A stretch of 56,478 nt of DNA from Clostridiales bacterium DTU074. GTDB lineage: Bacteria > Bacillota > Clostridia > Caldicoprobacterales > Caldicoprobacteraceae. Below are positions 35,727 to 45,934 of this stretch, one piece after another (the first letter of the stretch is position 1; each line of letters starts with the position of its first letter). The stretch lies in NCBI GenBank assembly GCA_001513075.1, contig LFSE01000038.1, positions 1 through 56,478 on the forward strand, in the 5' to 3' direction. The notes beneath the pieces are model-generated. The model saw only the letters and a program-made list of their open reading frames with translations. It was not told the origin of the DNA and did no database searches. The position numbers and the translations under genes are program-made.

Positions 35727-36577
35727 TTGAGAATCTGACCCATATATATATGGAAGGAAGTCCTTTTGAAGCAGTTGCTCTGGATGACGTCAGCTTTGAA
35801 ATACAGGATGGAGAATTTGTCGGCTTGATAGGCCATACCGGTTCCGGAAAATCCACGCTGGTTCAGCATCTTAACGGTCTTTTGAAGCCAACAAAAGGCA
35901 GGATTATTGTGGATGGTGTGGACATTACGGCAAAAACAAAATCTCCCAAATGGCTGCGACAGCATGTGGGCTTGGTGTTTCAGTACCCGGAACATCAGCT
36001 GTTTGAAGAAACCGTGTATCTTGACATTGCTTTTGGTCCGAAGAATTTGAACCTTCCCGATGATGAAGTGGAAAAGCGAGTCAGGGAAGCTATGGAGCTG
36101 GTAGGTCTGGACTATGAATTCTTAAAAGATCGATCCCCCTTTGAAATCAGCGGCGGGCAGAGAAGGCGAGTTGCAATAGCAGGTGTCCTGGCAATGAAGC
36201 CCAAGGTTCTCATTTTGGATGAACCCACCGCCGGCCTGGATCCCAGGGGAAGGGATGAAATCCTCGGCCAGATAAAGGATTTGCATAAAGAACGGGGTAT
36301 GACCATTATCCTGGTTTCCCACAGCATGGAGGATATTGCTAAACTGGTTGATCGGATTATAGTTATGAATAAAAATCGTATTGCTTTGATTGGAAAGCCG
36401 GAAGAGGTCTTTTCCCATGTTGATGAGCTGTATGACATGGGCTTGGGCATTCCGCAGATAACTCATGTTATAAGGGGATTAAGGAAGCGGGGAATGGATT
36501 TGCCTGAAAACATATATACAGTGGAACAAGCAGCTGCGGCCATTCTGGAAAAGATAAGGGGGAGAAGAAATGCTTAG
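35714..36577 (+). CDS. ecfA2: ECF transporter ATPase EcfA2
   Basis: A 287-residue ABC ATPase with Walker [10 protein letters not shown], signature [15 protein letters not shown] and Walker [16 protein letters not shown]. It pairs with EcfA1 to form the asymmetric ATPase dimer on the inner side of the membrane. ATG 35714 is inside the end of ecfA1; its own end overlaps ecfT by 8 nt, so the three proteins are likely made in step. Confidence 0.95.
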   Translation: MPIIVENLTHIYMEGSPFEAVALDDVSFEIQDGEFVGLIGHTGSGKSTLVQHLNGLLKPTKGRIIVDGVDITAKTKSPKWLRQHVGLVFQYPEHQLFEETVYLDIAFGPKNLNLPDDEVEKRVREAMELVGLDYEFLKDRSPFEISGGQRRRVAIAGVLAMKPKVLILDEPTAGLDPRGRDEILGQIKDLHKERGMTIILVSHSMEDIAKLVDRIIVMNKNRIALIGKPEEVFSHVDELYDMGLGIPQITHVIRGLRKRGMDLPENIYTVEQAAAAILEKIRGRRNA

Positions 36578-37370
36578 GGATATTACAATAGGACAGTTTT
36601 TCCCCGGGCAATCATCCATCCATAGGCTGGATCCACGGGTTAAGATAGTTATTACGTTTGTATTCATTGTCATTATATTCTTTGTAAAGAGCTTTATCGG
36701 CTATGCAATGATATTGGCCTATATGTCATTGGCTGTTGCCCTTTCGGGTGTCCCGGTCAGATATATGCTCAAAGGTTTAAAGCCCCTGCTGTTTATAATA
36801 GCGTTGACTTTTTTTATAAATATCTTCTTTACGTCGGGTGAAAGGGTTATCTTCAAATTCTGGTTTCTTACCCTGACCCGGGAAGGCCTGTTACAGGGGA
36901 TTTTTATGGCCTTGCGTTTGATCTTTCTGGTGGCCGGCACATCCCTGTTGACCTTAACCACATCTCCCATAGCTTTGACGGACGGTATAGAACATCTGTT
37001 ACAGCCACTGAAGGTCCTCCGTTTTCCGGTCCATGAACTGGCAATGATGATGACCATTGCCTTAAGGTTTATACCTACCCTTCTGGAGGAGACCGACAAG
37101 ATAATGAAAGCCCAAATGGCCAGGGGCGCTGATTTTGAAAGTGGCAATTTATTTCAGCGGGCAAGAGCTCTCGTGCCCCTTTTGGTACCCCTGTTCATAA
37201 GTGCCTTTAGACGGGCCGATGAACTGGCCATGGCAATGGAATCCCGATGTTACCGCGGGGGAGAAAACCGTACCAGGATGAAAACGCTAAAAACCGCCGG
37301 TCGGGATTATATAGCCCTTGCCGTGTCAGCATTGTTGGTGCTGGGTATATTGCTTAATAGCTATCTCTAG
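36570..37370 (+). CDS. ecfT: ECF transporter transmembrane protein EcfT
   Basis: A 266-residue membrane protein with about five or six helices and the two cytosolic coupling helices bearing Ala-Arg-Gly type motifs ([12 protein letters not shown] and [14 protein letters not shown]) that bind the ATPases. It links the S component to EcfA1A2. ATG 36570 overlaps ecfA2 by 8 nt, after GGGGGAG. Confidence 0.95.
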   Translation: MLRDITIGQFFPGQSSIHRLDPRVKIVITFVFIVIIFFVKSFIGYAMILAYMSLAVALSGVPVRYMLKGLKPLLFIIALTFFINIFFTSGERVIFKFWFLTLTREGLLQGIFMALRLIFLVAGTSLLTLTTSPIALTDGIEHLLQPLKVLRFPVHELAMMMTIALRFIPTLLEETDKIMKAQMARGADFESGNLFQRARALVPLLVPLFISAFRRADELAMAMESRCYRGGENRTRMKTLKTAGRDYIALAVSALLVLGILLNSYL

Positions 37371-37430
37371 CATATTTGTTATAAGGATAATTTGGGGAGC
37401 AAAGAAAGGAATGGAGAGCGTTTGCTGGTC

Positions 37431-38177
37431 ATGAAAAATATCAAATTGCTGATAGAATATGACGGCACCAACTACAACGGCTGGCAGCGACAGGCCAATG
37501 CTCTTTCGATACAACAGGTGCTGGAGGAGGCTTTATTCAAGCTGACCGGTGAAGATACTACACTGATCGGTTCAGGTCGGACTGACAGCGGAGTGCATGC
37601 AAAAGGCCAGGTGGCAAACTTTTTTACCAAGTCTTCAATTCCGCCTGATAGGTTCAGCTACGCTATAAACGCCTTGCTCCCTCCGGATATACGCATACTT
37701 CATTCCCGGGAAGTTCCAATGGATTTCCATGCCAGGTATAGCGCCGTGGCAAAGCGTTATAAGTATTCGATATTTATGCGTCCCCATGCCCCGGCCATTG
37801 GCAGGAACTATTATTACCATATAGTTGATATTCTTGACGCGGATGCAATGAATGAAGCTGCCAGGTATATAATAGGCACCCATGATTTTAAAGCCTTTCA
37901 GAGTGCTGGTAGCGGCGTAAAAGATACCGTTCGCACCGTTTATGAGGCCTGTTGGAAGCTGGAGCCGCCTTGCTGTTTGTATTTTTACATAAAGGGAAAT
38001 GGTTTTTTATATAATATGGTACGCATACTTGTGGGAACCTTTATTGAGATTGGGAGGCATAAAATGGAGCCTGCCGATATGAAGAGCATATTGGAATCGG
38101 GAGAACGGGAAAATGCGGGACCGACCGCTCCGCCCCACGGGCTGTGTCTGGAACGGGTTTATTATAGGAATTATTAA
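37431..38177 (+). CDS. truA: tRNA pseudouridine(38-40) synthase TruA
   Basis: A 248-residue TruA with the catalytic motif GSGRTDSGVHAKGQVANF (active Asp) and the start KNIKLLIEYDGTNYNGWQRQ. It modifies positions 38-40 in the anticodon arm of tRNAs. I chose ATG 37431; TTG 37422 is also in frame and nearer to GGAGAG, so the exact start is uncertain by three codons. It follows ecfT after 60 nt. Confidence 0.95.
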   Translation: MKNIKLLIEYDGTNYNGWQRQANALSIQQVLEEALFKLTGEDTTLIGSGRTDSGVHAKGQVANFFTKSSIPPDRFSYAINALLPPDIRILHSREVPMDFHARYSAVAKRYKYSIFMRPHAPAIGRNYYYHIVDILDADAMNEAARYIIGTHDFKAFQSAGSGVKDTVRTVYEACWKLEPPCCLYFYIKGNGFLYNMVRILVGTFIEIGRHKMEPADMKSILESGERENAGPTAPPHGLCLERVYYRNY

Positions 38178-38280
38178 GCTTGTCGGCATTATTGAAGATC
38201 TATGGAGAATATTGCAGCCTTTCACAGGATAAAACCTGAAGCAAAGCTGTAATATAGATAAAATGGTAAGGAGGATAAAG

Positions 38281-38742
38281 ATGAGCGGAAAAGGTTTGCT
38301 GGGTACCAGGGTTATTACTCAAATCGGAATTGTTGTTCGAGATATTGATGCCGTTTCGCAGGCTTATGCCGATTTTTTAGGGGTAGAGAAACCCCGGTGG
38401 TTCTGGACGGCCGGATATGATAAGGCTCATACCGAGCTTTACGGCAAACCCAGCGATGCCAGGGCCAAACTGGCTTTTTTCGACATGGGTTCGCTGCAAT
38501 TGGAGTTGATAGAACCTGATGAAAATCCGAGTACATGGAGGGAGTTTCTGGATAAGCATGGCGAAGGGGTTCACCACATTGCCTTTGTTATAAAGGATAT
38601 GGACGGAAAGATCAGGGCAATGGAGCAGAACGGCATGCCATTGATTCAGCGGGGCGATTACGACGGAGGAAGATATGCATATATAGATACTGCCAAGCAG
38701 CTTAAGGTGTTGATCGAGCTGTTGGAAAACTTTGATAAATAG
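38281..38742 (+). CDS. VOC-fold (glyoxalase/methylmalonyl-CoA epimerase-like) protein
   Basis: A 153-residue single-module pair of the vicinal-oxygen-chelate fold. ITQIGIVVRDIDAVSQAYAD opens the first half and GEGVHHIAFVIKDMDGKI the second. Likely metal ligands are Glu of LQLELIEP and His of VHHIAF. The first half has Gln-Ile-Gly where many members have a metal-binding His, so chemistry may differ. Candidates are methylmalonyl-CoA epimerase, glyoxalase or a binding protein. ATG 38281 follows AAGGAGG. It lies between truA and rplM, which are usually adjacent. Confidence 0.82.
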   Translation: MSGKGLLGTRVITQIGIVVRDIDAVSQAYADFLGVEKPRWFWTAGYDKAHTELYGKPSDARAKLAFFDMGSLQLELIEPDENPSTWREFLDKHGEGVHHIAFVIKDMDGKIRAMEQNGMPLIQRGDYDGGRYAYIDTAKQLKVLIELLENFDK

Positions 38743-38841
38743 TATAAAAAACAGGTAGGGTTTTCTGAACATGTCAATCAGGCGGGGATGCAATGGACAA
38801 ATAAAAGTGCGGGAAAAGCGATGAAATGGCTAAAAACTCCC

Positions 38842-38870
38842 TTGACACCTTGTCAGGCTTGCGTTACAAT
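38842..38870 (+). promoter_or_regulatory. SigmaA promoter of rplM-rpsI
   Basis: TTGACA (38842-38847), 17 nt, TACAAT (38865-38870). It gives a leader of about 135 nt, which contains a GATCC/GGATC hairpin at 38888-38906 and a seven-T run (about 38951) but no clear attenuator. L13 leaders are known in Firmicutes; I cannot confirm the consensus here. Confidence 0.75.
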
Positions 38871-39013
38871 ATAATTTGGTTTAATGAGATCCACTGGCCC
38901 CGGATCATCGGAACAGAATGAAAGTATACCTGATTTAACGGAAAGCAGTCTTTTTTTATGTTCGGTTGTGAATACTGGTACGATAATATTGTGAAATAAC
39001 AGGAGGAAACGGC

Positions 39014-39442
39014 ATGAAGACCTATGTAGCTAAGCCAAACGCAGTTGCTAGAAAATGGTATGTTGTAGATGCAAGCGGCAAACCTCTTGGGAGGTTGGCG
39101 TCAGAAATAGCTAAAATATTGAGGGGAAAGCATAAACCCATATATACTCCCCATGTTGATACCGGTGATTTTGTGATTGTGGTAAATGCTGAGAAAGTGC
39201 AGCTGACCGGTAAGAAACTGGATCAGAAGATGTATCGCCGACATTCTCAGTATCCCGGTGGGTTTAAGGAGACTCCCTACAGGGAGTTGATAGCCAGGAA
39301 GCCTGATTTTGTTATATATAAAGCGGTGAAGGGCATGCTGCCAAAAAACAGATTGGGGCGCAAGATGCTTAAAAAGCTGCGCGTGTATGCTGGGCCCACT
39401 CATAAGCATCAAGCTCAGAAGCCCGAACGGCTTGAGCTGTAA
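39014..39442 (+). CDS. rplM: 50S ribosomal protein L13
   Basis: A 142-residue L13 with [20 protein letters not shown] and [20 protein letters not shown], the standard length. It is an early 50S assembly protein. Start at ATG 39014 after CAGGAGG. It forms the usual two-gene operon with rpsI, here with a strong promoter of its own. Confidence 0.98.
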   Translation: MKTYVAKPNAVARKWYVVDASGKPLGRLASEIAKILRGKHKPIYTPHVDTGDFVIVVNAEKVQLTGKKLDQKMYRRHSQYPGGFKETPYRELIARKPDFVIYKAVKGMLPKNRLGRKMLKKLRVYAGPTHKHQAQKPERLEL

Positions 39443-39471
39443 TAAAGGCCACAGGAAAGGAGGGGTATATT

Positions 39472-39864
39472 TTGGCACAGGTACAGTACTATGGAACCGG
39501 AAGAAGGAAAAAGGCCATTGCCAGGGTAAGGCTTATTCCTGGTGAAGGAAGAGTGATCATCAACGGAAGGGATATGGATGATTATTTTGGTCTGGAGACT
39601 TTGAAAGTAACGGTCAGGCAGCCCCTGGAGCTTACCGAAACGATGGGTAAGTTTGATGTGGTCGCAAATGTTAAGGGTGGTGGGTACAGCGGACAGGCCG
39701 GTGCTATCCGCCATGGTATAGCCAGGGCGTTGTTGAAGGCTGATGAAGGACTTCGGCCCTTACTCAAAAAAGCAGGCTTCTTAACACGGGATCCAAGAAT
39801 GAAGGAAAGAAAAAAATATGGCTTGAAAGGCGCAAGAAGAGCTCCGCAATTTTCCAAGAGGTAG
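39472..39864 (+). CDS. rpsI: 30S ribosomal protein S9
   Basis: A 130-residue S9 beginning [18 protein letters not shown] and ending RRAPQFSKR, the C-terminal tail that touches P-site tRNA. The start is TTG 39472, 9 nt after AAAGGAGGGG. It follows rplM after 29 nt and is closed by a terminator. Confidence 0.97.
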   Translation: MAQVQYYGTGRRKKAIARVRLIPGEGRVIINGRDMDDYFGLETLKVTVRQPLELTETMGKFDVVANVKGGGYSGQAGAIRHGIARALLKADEGLRPLLKKAGFLTRDPRMKERKKYGLKGARRAPQFSKR

Positions 39865-39927
39865 AGTTTTTTGTTTATTTACACACGAGTTTGTTCAAAC
39901 TTACAAAGTTTACTTATCGCAATTGCC

Positions 39928-39965
39928 AACCGTCAGGGGGAAAATTCCTTTTGGCGGTTTTTTTA
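39928..39965 (+). terminator. Terminator after rpsI
   Basis: AACCGTCA (39928-39935) pairs with TGGCGGTT (39952-39959), one G-U, with an inner GGGGGAA/TTCCTTT stem. A TTTTTTTATTAT run follows. Confidence 0.88.
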
Positions 39966-40075
39966 TTATATAAAAGTCGGGTACTCGTATTTATCCAATT
40001 TCGATGTCTCCCGATAGCAATTATATGGGATTGGTGATATAATAAGAGCGATTGTTAGAAAAATGGAGGTTTGGG

Positions 40076-41290
40076 ATGTGCCATATGAGTATCAGAAATA
40101 ACTATAAACATACGCTTATAGCAAGCTACATAGGTTATATAACCCAGGCGATTATAAACAATTTTGCACCGCTACTATTTTTGACATTTCAGAATACTTA
40201 TAACATACCTCTGGGCAAGATCACCTTGCTGGTAACGATAAATTTTGGTATGCAGCTGGTAGTCGATCTGCTGTCAGCCAGATTTGTTGACAGAATAGGA
40301 TATAAGGTGTCCATTGTAATAGCCCATATTGCTTCTGCCACCGGAATTATGGGTTTGGCGGTATTTCCCGGACTGTTTGCCAATCCATATAATGGCTTGT
40401 TGCTGGCCATCTCCTTGTATGCAATAGGTGGCGGTTTGATTGAAGTATTGGTCAGCCCGATAGTTGAAGCGTGTCCCACGGAAAATAAGCCGGCTGTAAT
40501 GAGTCTGCTTCATTCCTTTTATTGCTGGGGGCATGTTTTGGTAATTTTGTGTTCTACATTGTTTTTTGTTGTTTTCGGGATTGAAAACTGGAGAATTCTT
40601 GCATTTATCTGGGCTGCCGTTCCCCTGTTCAATGCCTTCTATTATTCTCAGGTTCCGATTGCAATGCTTAATGAAGATGGTGAAAGTATGCCTGTAAGGC
40701 AGCTGCTGTTGACAAAGATGTTCTGGATATTTGTACTTTTAATGATATGCTCGGGCGCCTCGGAACAGGCCATGAGCCAGTGGGCATCTGCTTTTGCTGA
40801 AGCCGGACTTAAGGTGTCCAAAACGATAGGAGATCTTGCGGGACCATGCATGTTTGCGATACTTATGGGCTGCTCCCGCATATTATATTCTGGCTTAAGC
40901 GAAAAGGTTAACCTGAAGGTATTTATGATGGTCAGCAGCGGTCTCTGTATTGCCAGCTATTTGCTTGCCGCCTTATCTCCCTACCCGGCGCTTGCATTTA
41001 TAGGGTGTGGTTTATGCGGTGCGGCGGTAGGTATTATGTGGCCAGGAACATTCAGCCTTGCTGCTGAAAACTGTCCGCGGGGGGGGACCGCCATGTTTGC
41101 TTTCCTGGCCCTGGCCGGGGATTTGGGTTGCTCTGCAGGTCCTACGCTTGTTGGCTTTGTTGCCGAAAAATTTAATGACAACCTAAAAGCCGGGCTGGGC
41201 TTGGCTATAATATTCCCGGTTTTGCTCATTCTGGGCTTGCTACTATTGAAAAGGATGAGGGTTTCTTCGGTCAAAGATTGTTCACATTGA
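40076..41290 (+). CDS. Major facilitator superfamily transporter
   Basis: A 404-residue membrane protein with about twelve predicted helices. The cytosolic loop 2-3 has the MFS signature in the form DLLSARFVDRIGYK. Other helices carry GGGLIEVLVSPIVEACP and CGAAVGIMWPGTFSLAAENC, resembling fucose-permease-like MFS proteins that carry sugars. The start is ATG 40076, 7 nt after GGAGG at 40064; TTG 40052 is upstream of that site. The substrate is unknown, and the gene has no metabolic partner beside it. Confidence 0.85.
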   Translation: MCHMSIRNNYKHTLIASYIGYITQAIINNFAPLLFLTFQNTYNIPLGKITLLVTINFGMQLVVDLLSARFVDRIGYKVSIVIAHIASATGIMGLAVFPGLFANPYNGLLLAISLYAIGGGLIEVLVSPIVEACPTENKPAVMSLLHSFYCWGHVLVILCSTLFFVVFGIENWRILAFIWAAVPLFNAFYYSQVPIAMLNEDGESMPVRQLLLTKMFWIFVLLMICSGASEQAMSQWASAFAEAGLKVSKTIGDLAGPCMFAILMGCSRILYSGLSEKVNLKVFMMVSSGLCIASYLLAALSPYPALAFIGCGLCGAAVGIMWPGTFSLAAENCPRGGTAMFAFLALAGDLGCSAGPTLVGFVAEKFNDNLKAGLGLAIIFPVLLILGLLLLKRMRVSSVKDCSH

Positions 41291-41309
41291 AATGGTTTTG
41301 GGGTATAAT
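41281..41309 (+). promoter_or_regulatory. SigmaA-like promoter before trxB
   Basis: TTCACA (41281-41286), 17 nt, TATAAT (41304-41309). The -35 overlaps the last codons of the MFS gene. The leader would be about 200 nt with no recognised element. Confidence 0.45.
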
Positions 41310-41512
41310 ATTTCTGTTAATATCTGTTGGACGAAGTAATAATAGGAGTTTTGCAGAAAAGAAGGATAAAAAGATTGTACCCTGTACAGATGGTTTACTG
41401 TGTGTAGGCAAAGGGCGCAGAACGGCAGTACAGGAAACCGGGTCGATGTGCAGCTAAGATACGTATGCAGATATCAAAAATGTTTAGACAAATCCTGGGA
41501 GGTGTTGCTGTC

Positions 41513-42433
41513 ATGCTTAAGGATATAATAATTGTAGGAGGACGAGTTGCCGGTCTTACGGCAGGGCTGTACGCCAAGAGAGGCGGGATGGATACACTGC
41601 TCATTGAAAAGATGTTTTCAGGGGGACAGATAGCTACTACATATATGGTGGAGAACTATCCAGGCTTTGATGAGCCCATTGGCGGGCCAGAACTTGCTAT
41701 GAAGCTGGAAGCCCATGCTCGCAAGTTTGGGCTGGAGATACTGTATGATGAGGTAATAGAGCTAAAGCTTGATGATAAGATCAAAACGGTTGTAACCACT
41801 GGTGGGGAATACCAGGCCAAAGCCCTTATACTGTGTATGGGGGCCCAACCTAAGATGCTCGGCCTGGAGAAGGAGGAACTATTCCGCGGAAGGGGTGTAT
41901 CCTATTGCGCTACCTGCGATGGAGCTTTTTATAAGGAAAAAGATGTGGCAATTGTAGGTGGTGGCGATACCGCTGTTGAGGATGCTGTTTTTTTGGCGCA
42001 ACACGCCAGGAAGGTTTACCTTATTCATAGACGTGATGCCCTTAGGGCTTCGAAGATATTGCAGAACAGGATGTTTCAGAACCCAAAAATTGAGGTGTTA
42101 TGGAATACGGTGGTTGACGAGATACTGGGAGAACAGGAGGTAGAGGGTTTACTTCTTAGAAATGTAAAGGACGGTACTAAAAGGGATTTGAAGGTAGACG
42201 GCTTATTCGTTGCAATCGGCATACAGCCCAACAGCGAATTAATCCGGGGCAAGATAACCACGAATGAAATAGGTTTTGTGATAGCCGATGAAAATATGGC
42301 CACCAATATACCCGGAGTTTTTGTTGCCGGGGATTTGCGCCAAAAGCCATTGTGGCAGATCATAACGGCCGCAGCCGACGGCGCTGTTGCTTCGATATCC
42401 GCCCAAAGATATATAATGGAAGAGTTTGCATAA
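41513..42433 (+). CDS. trxB: Thioredoxin-disulfide reductase family protein
   Basis: A 306-residue flavoprotein with the redox motif CATCD (Cys132, Cys135), the NADPH-binding motif VGGGDTAVEDA and the FAD-binding C-terminal motif GVFVAGDLRQKPLWQIITAA. It transfers electrons from NADPH (or ferredoxin in some clostridia) to thioredoxin. The N-terminal FAD motif, normally GXGPAG, reads GGRVAG (residues 9-14): the second invariant Gly is Arg and Pro is Val, which is unusual and may alter FAD binding. Start at ATG 41513 after GGGAGG; the open frame back to 41465 lacks one. No thioredoxin gene is nearby. It could be a specialised paralogue. Confidence 0.88.
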   Translation: MLKDIIIVGGRVAGLTAGLYAKRGGMDTLLIEKMFSGGQIATTYMVENYPGFDEPIGGPELAMKLEAHARKFGLEILYDEVIELKLDDKIKTVVTTGGEYQAKALILCMGAQPKMLGLEKEELFRGRGVSYCATCDGAFYKEKDVAIVGGGDTAVEDAVFLAQHARKVYLIHRRDALRASKILQNRMFQNPKIEVLWNTVVDEILGEQEVEGLLLRNVKDGTKRDLKVDGLFVAIGIQPNSELIRGKITTNEIGFVIADENMATNIPGVFVAGDLRQKPLWQIITAAADGAVASISAQRYIMEEFA

Positions 42434-42458
42434 TATAACCGGCAGGAGGTAATAAAAT

Positions 42459-43808
42459 ATGTCAAGGATGTTTGGAACTGACGGAGTAAGAGGAATTGCC
42501 AACAAGGATTTAAGCTTTGAATTGGCTTTTAACCTTGGGAAGGCAGGAGCTTACATATTGTCAAAGGGCAAGAGCAGGCCAAGGATATTAATTGGTAAGG
42601 ACACAAGGGCATCAGGAGATATGCTGGAATCAGCCTTGGTGGCCGGAATATGCTGTGCTGGTGGCGAGGCTCTGATTGCCGGTGTGATAACCACTCCGGC
42701 GGTAGCTTATCTTACCCGTCATTATGGTGTTGATGCCGGTGTTGTAATATCTGCTTCCCACAACCCAATGGAATATAACGGTATAAAGTTTTTTGACAGC
42801 AACGGTTATAAGCTTCCCGACGAGATTGAGGACGAAATAGAGGCTGTTATTAGCGGCAAGATTGCTGCCGAGATTCCCGCACCTATCGGTGCCGGAATAG
42901 GACGAAAGGTATGCGTGCCTAATGCCATTCAGGATTATATCAGCTTTCTGAAGAGTACAATAAACGTTGATCTTAACGGATTAAAGATAGCTCTGGACTG
43001 TGCAAACGGTGCTGCATACAAGGTTGCTCCCCTGGTTTTTTCCCAGCTGGGCGCAGAGGTGCAAGCAATCCATAATACACCGGATGGCAATAATATTAAC
43101 GAAACATGCGGTTCTACCCATCCTGAAAAGCTTCAGAGGTTTGTGCTGGAGATTGAGGCTGATGTAGGTTTAGCCTTTGATGGGGATGCTGACAGATTGA
43201 TAGCGGTGGATGAAACTGGCAAGCTTGTGGATGGGGATCAGATCATGGTGATATGCGGATTGGACATGAAAAGAAGGGGAATGTTGAAAAGGGATACCGT
43301 GGTAGGAACGGTTATGAGCAATATCGGCGTTGATATTGCCCTGAAAAAGGCAGGTTGTAACCTCGTTCGGACCAAAGTAGGTGACAGGTACGTCCTTGAG
43401 GAAATGCTCAAAAACGGGTATAGCTTTGGAGGTGAACAATCGGGGCACATAATATTCTTGGATCACGGGACCACCGGTGATGGACTTTTAACAGCCTTGC
43501 AGTTGTTATCGGTAATTAGAAGGGAAGCCAGAAAATTATCCGAATTAGCCTCCATTATGCCCAGGTTTCCCCAGGTGCTGATAAATGCCAAGGTTGATCC
43601 TGCAAAGAAGGACAGATATACTGAAGATCCGGTTATTATGGAAGAAATAAAACGCATTGAAGAGATGTTCAACCATGAGGGCAGGGTGCTCATACGTCCG
43701 TCAGGAACCGAACCATTGATCCGTGTAATGATCGAGGGAGCGGAACAAAGGGAGATAGAGGAATGCGCTGCCAGATTGGCAAGGCTAATTGAGCAACGTC
43801 TGAATTAA
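42459..43808 (+). CDS. glmM: Phosphoglucosamine mutase
   Basis: A 449-residue GlmM starting [14 protein letters not shown]. The phosphoserine motif is [15 protein letters not shown] (Ser100), the metal loop is FDGDADRLI, and the sugar motif is GGEQSGHII, with [12 protein letters not shown] at the phosphate-binding end. It turns glucosamine-6-phosphate into glucosamine-1-phosphate for UDP-GlcNAc and the cell wall. Start at ATG 42459 after CAGGAGGT, 25 nt after trxB. Confidence 0.97.
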   Translation: MSRMFGTDGVRGIANKDLSFELAFNLGKAGAYILSKGKSRPRILIGKDTRASGDMLESALVAGICCAGGEALIAGVITTPAVAYLTRHYGVDAGVVISASHNPMEYNGIKFFDSNGYKLPDEIEDEIEAVISGKIAAEIPAPIGAGIGRKVCVPNAIQDYISFLKSTINVDLNGLKIALDCANGAAYKVAPLVFSQLGAEVQAIHNTPDGNNINETCGSTHPEKLQRFVLEIEADVGLAFDGDADRLIAVDETGKLVDGDQIMVICGLDMKRRGMLKRDTVVGTVMSNIGVDIALKKAGCNLVRTKVGDRYVLEEMLKNGYSFGGEQSGHIIFLDHGTTGDGLLTALQLLSVIRREARKLSELASIMPRFPQVLINAKVDPAKKDRYTEDPVIMEEIKRIEEMFNHEGRVLIRPSGTEPLIRVMIEGAEQREIEECAARLARLIEQRLN

Positions 43809-43879
43809 TGGCAAAGATTAAATAGGCTGGTCAATGATAGAATGGAATTTTGTAGAACAAAATAAATATTATTTATATC

Positions 43880-43907
43880 TTGTAATCATATATGGAGATG
43901 TTATACT
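43880..43907 (+). promoter_or_regulatory. SigmaA promoter of the DUF4321-maf-mre operon
   Basis: TTGTAA (43880-43885), 16 nt, TATACT (43902-43907), about 50 nt before the first start codon. Confidence 0.6.
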
Positions 43908-43955
43908 AAATTTAAGTGAGGTTGTTATTCTACACTTTAGAAGGAGTTGTATAAC

Positions 43956-44219
43956 ATGAGAAGGGGAAGTTCAAGGAGCGCCTGGACTCTGTTTCTATTC
44001 ATCTTTGCAGGAATTATCATTGGGAGCGTGATAGGTAATATATTGGCTCAGTATTTTGAGGCTCCCATATTTAAACAATCTTTCCAGATTGGTACCAAAG
44101 ACGCTCCGTGGTCCATTGATCTGGTCGTTATAAGTCTTGCTTTGGGAATCACGATAACGATTAACTTCGGCACTGTGCTGGGAGTGCTTCTGGGAATTTT
44201 ATTCTATTTAAGATCGTAA
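43956..44219 (+). CDS. DUF4321 small membrane protein
   Basis: An 87-residue protein with two membrane segments (FLFIFAGIIIGSVIGNILA and ALGITITINFGTVLGVLLGI) around a short outside loop. It matches the DUF4321 proteins found before maf/mreB in clostridia, of unknown function. The position suggests a link to the elongasome. ATG 43956 follows AGAAGGAG; its stop is one base from the maf start. Confidence 0.82.
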   Translation: MRRGSSRSAWTLFLFIFAGIIIGSVIGNILAQYFEAPIFKQSFQIGTKDAPWSIDLVVISLALGITITINFGTVLGVLLGILFYLRS

Positions 44220-44220
44220 A

Positions 44221-44838
44221 ATGCGAATAATACTGGCTTCATCCTCACCCAGACGAAAAGAGCTTATGGCCCGGATGGGCATACAATTTGAGGTCATTCC
44301 CAGCAATTGCGAAGAAGTGTTTCTCCCCGGCCGATCTCACGTTGAGATTGCAGTAGAATTAGCCCTTCGAAAGGCAAGGGATGTTGCAGACAAAATACAG
44401 GAATCGGCTTTGGTGATTGGCGCTGATACAATAGTGATCAAGCAGGATAAGATACTGGGGAAACCGAAAGACGCGGATGAAGCATATTTAATGCTTTGCG
44501 AGCTGCAGGGTCAGGTCCACCAAGTGATAACGGGACTGGCTATTATAGATACACGAAATCACAGATATCTGACCGACTATGAGATAACTCAGGTTGAGTT
44601 TGCCTCTTTAACGCCGCAGGAAATTAAATGGTATATTTCTACACAAGAACCTATGGATAAAGCCGGTGCCTATGCCATCCAGGGTTTAGGAGGAATATTG
44701 GTGAAAAGAATAGAAGGATGCTACTATAACGTTGTAGGGCTTCCGCTTCACCGGCTTTGGATGATGCTTAAACAGATGGGAATGCAGAAGATTGTTGGTG
44801 GGCAGTTTTGCTCTGATGGAGTGTTATCAAAAGGCTAA
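44221..44838 (+). CDS. maf: Maf-family nucleotide pyrophosphatase
   Basis: A 205-residue Maf protein with the start RIILASSSPRRKELMARMG, the catalytic motif VIGADTIV and the later SLTPQEIKWYI and AGAYAIQGLGG. It hydrolyses non-canonical or certain canonical nucleoside triphosphates and is linked to septum control. The C-terminus extends about 10 residues past the usual end. ATG 44221 is one base after the DUF4321 stop. radC, often found between maf and mreB, is absent. Confidence 0.95.
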   Translation: MRIILASSSPRRKELMARMGIQFEVIPSNCEEVFLPGRSHVEIAVELALRKARDVADKIQESALVIGADTIVIKQDKILGKPKDADEAYLMLCELQGQVHQVITGLAIIDTRNHRYLTDYEITQVEFASLTPQEIKWYISTQEPMDKAGAYAIQGLGGILVKRIEGCYYNVVGLPLHRLWMMLKQMGMQKIVGGQFCSDGVLSKG

Positions 44839-44895
44839 TAAGTGGAAATAATTATAGAGGATCAAAGAAATATTTTGGAAGGAGCAAGAAATACA

Positions 44896-45927
44896 ATGGG
44901 AGCATTCAATATATTTAGCAAGGATTTGGGTATCGATTTGGGAACGGCTAATACGCTGGTACATATCCGTGGAAAAGGAATTGTTATTCGTGAACCTTCA
45001 GTGGTTGCCATCAGAAGTGATACCAAGCAGGTATTGGCTGTTGGCGAGGAAGCCAAAAGGATGATTGGGAGAACTCCGGGTAACATCATTGCCATCAGGC
45101 CTATGAGAGATGGTGTAATAGCCGATTTTGATGTTACCCAGGAGATGCTGAAATATTTTATAAGAAGAGCCATAAGAAGAACGATTATGCTCCATCCCCG
45201 GGTGGTAATATCCGTACCCTCCGGTGTTACCGAGGTGGAGAAGCGGGCTGTATATGAAGCTGCCAGGCAGGCTGGAGCCAGGGAGGCCTATCTGATTGAA
45301 GAGCCAATGGCTGCAGCCATTGGTGCCGGACTGCCTGTTCATGAGCCTACAGGGAGCATGATTGTTGATATCGGAGGGGGCACAAGCGAGGTAGCCGTTA
45401 TTTCGCTGGGAGGAATTGTTACCAGCCGATCTTTAAGAATTGGCGGAAATAAATTGGATGATGCGCTCATCTACTATATTAAGAAAGAGTACAATCTGAT
45501 GATAGGTGAACGCACGGCCGAAGAGATAAAGATAAAGGTAGGTTCAGCGTATCCCAAGGAAGAGGAGGAATCCATTGATGTCCGTGGAAGGGACTTGATA
45601 ACAGGTCTCCCAAAAACCCTTACCGTTACATCGTCGGAGATACTCGAAGCTTTAAAGGAACCTGTAAGTCAGATAGTGGAAGCCATAAAGCTCACTTTGG
45701 AAAGAACCCCTCCCGAGCTTGCTGCCGATATTATGGACAAGGGTATAATGCTCACAGGCGGCGGGGCCCTTCTCGATGGAATTGATAAACTGATTGCACA
45801 GGAAACCGGTATGCCCGTTCATATTGCTGAGTCGCCCCTGGATAGTGTGGCGCAGGGCACCGGAAAGGTATTGGAAGAATTGGAGACTTTAAAGAGAGTG
45901 ACCATCTCATCTAAGAATATAGGATAG
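44896..45927 (+). CDS. mreB: Rod shape-determining protein MreB
   Basis: A 343-residue bacterial actin. Phosphate-binding loop 1 is [14 protein letters not shown], the connecting segment is [14 protein letters not shown], phosphate 2 is [14 protein letters not shown] and the adenosine motif is [14 protein letters not shown]. MreB filaments guide lateral wall synthesis under the membrane. ATG 44896 is 11 nt after GGAAGGAG; an upstream GTG (44842) is in frame but lacks that site. Confidence 0.97.
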   Translation: MGAFNIFSKDLGIDLGTANTLVHIRGKGIVIREPSVVAIRSDTKQVLAVGEEAKRMIGRTPGNIIAIRPMRDGVIADFDVTQEMLKYFIRRAIRRTIMLHPRVVISVPSGVTEVEKRAVYEAARQAGAREAYLIEEPMAAAIGAGLPVHEPTGSMIVDIGGGTSEVAVISLGGIVTSRSLRIGGNKLDDALIYYIKKEYNLMIGERTAEEIKIKVGSAYPKEEEESIDVRGRDLITGLPKTLTVTSSEILEALKEPVSQIVEAIKLTLERTPPELAADIMDKGIMLTGGGALLDGIDKLIAQETGMPVHIAESPLDSVAQGTGKVLEELETLKRVTISSKNIG

Positions 45928-45934
45928 GATAGCT

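Noticed and set aside
38842-38875. TTGACA with TATAAT at 38870-38875 as the rplM promoter
   Set aside because: Spacing would be 22 nt; TACAAT at 38865 gives the correct 17 nt.
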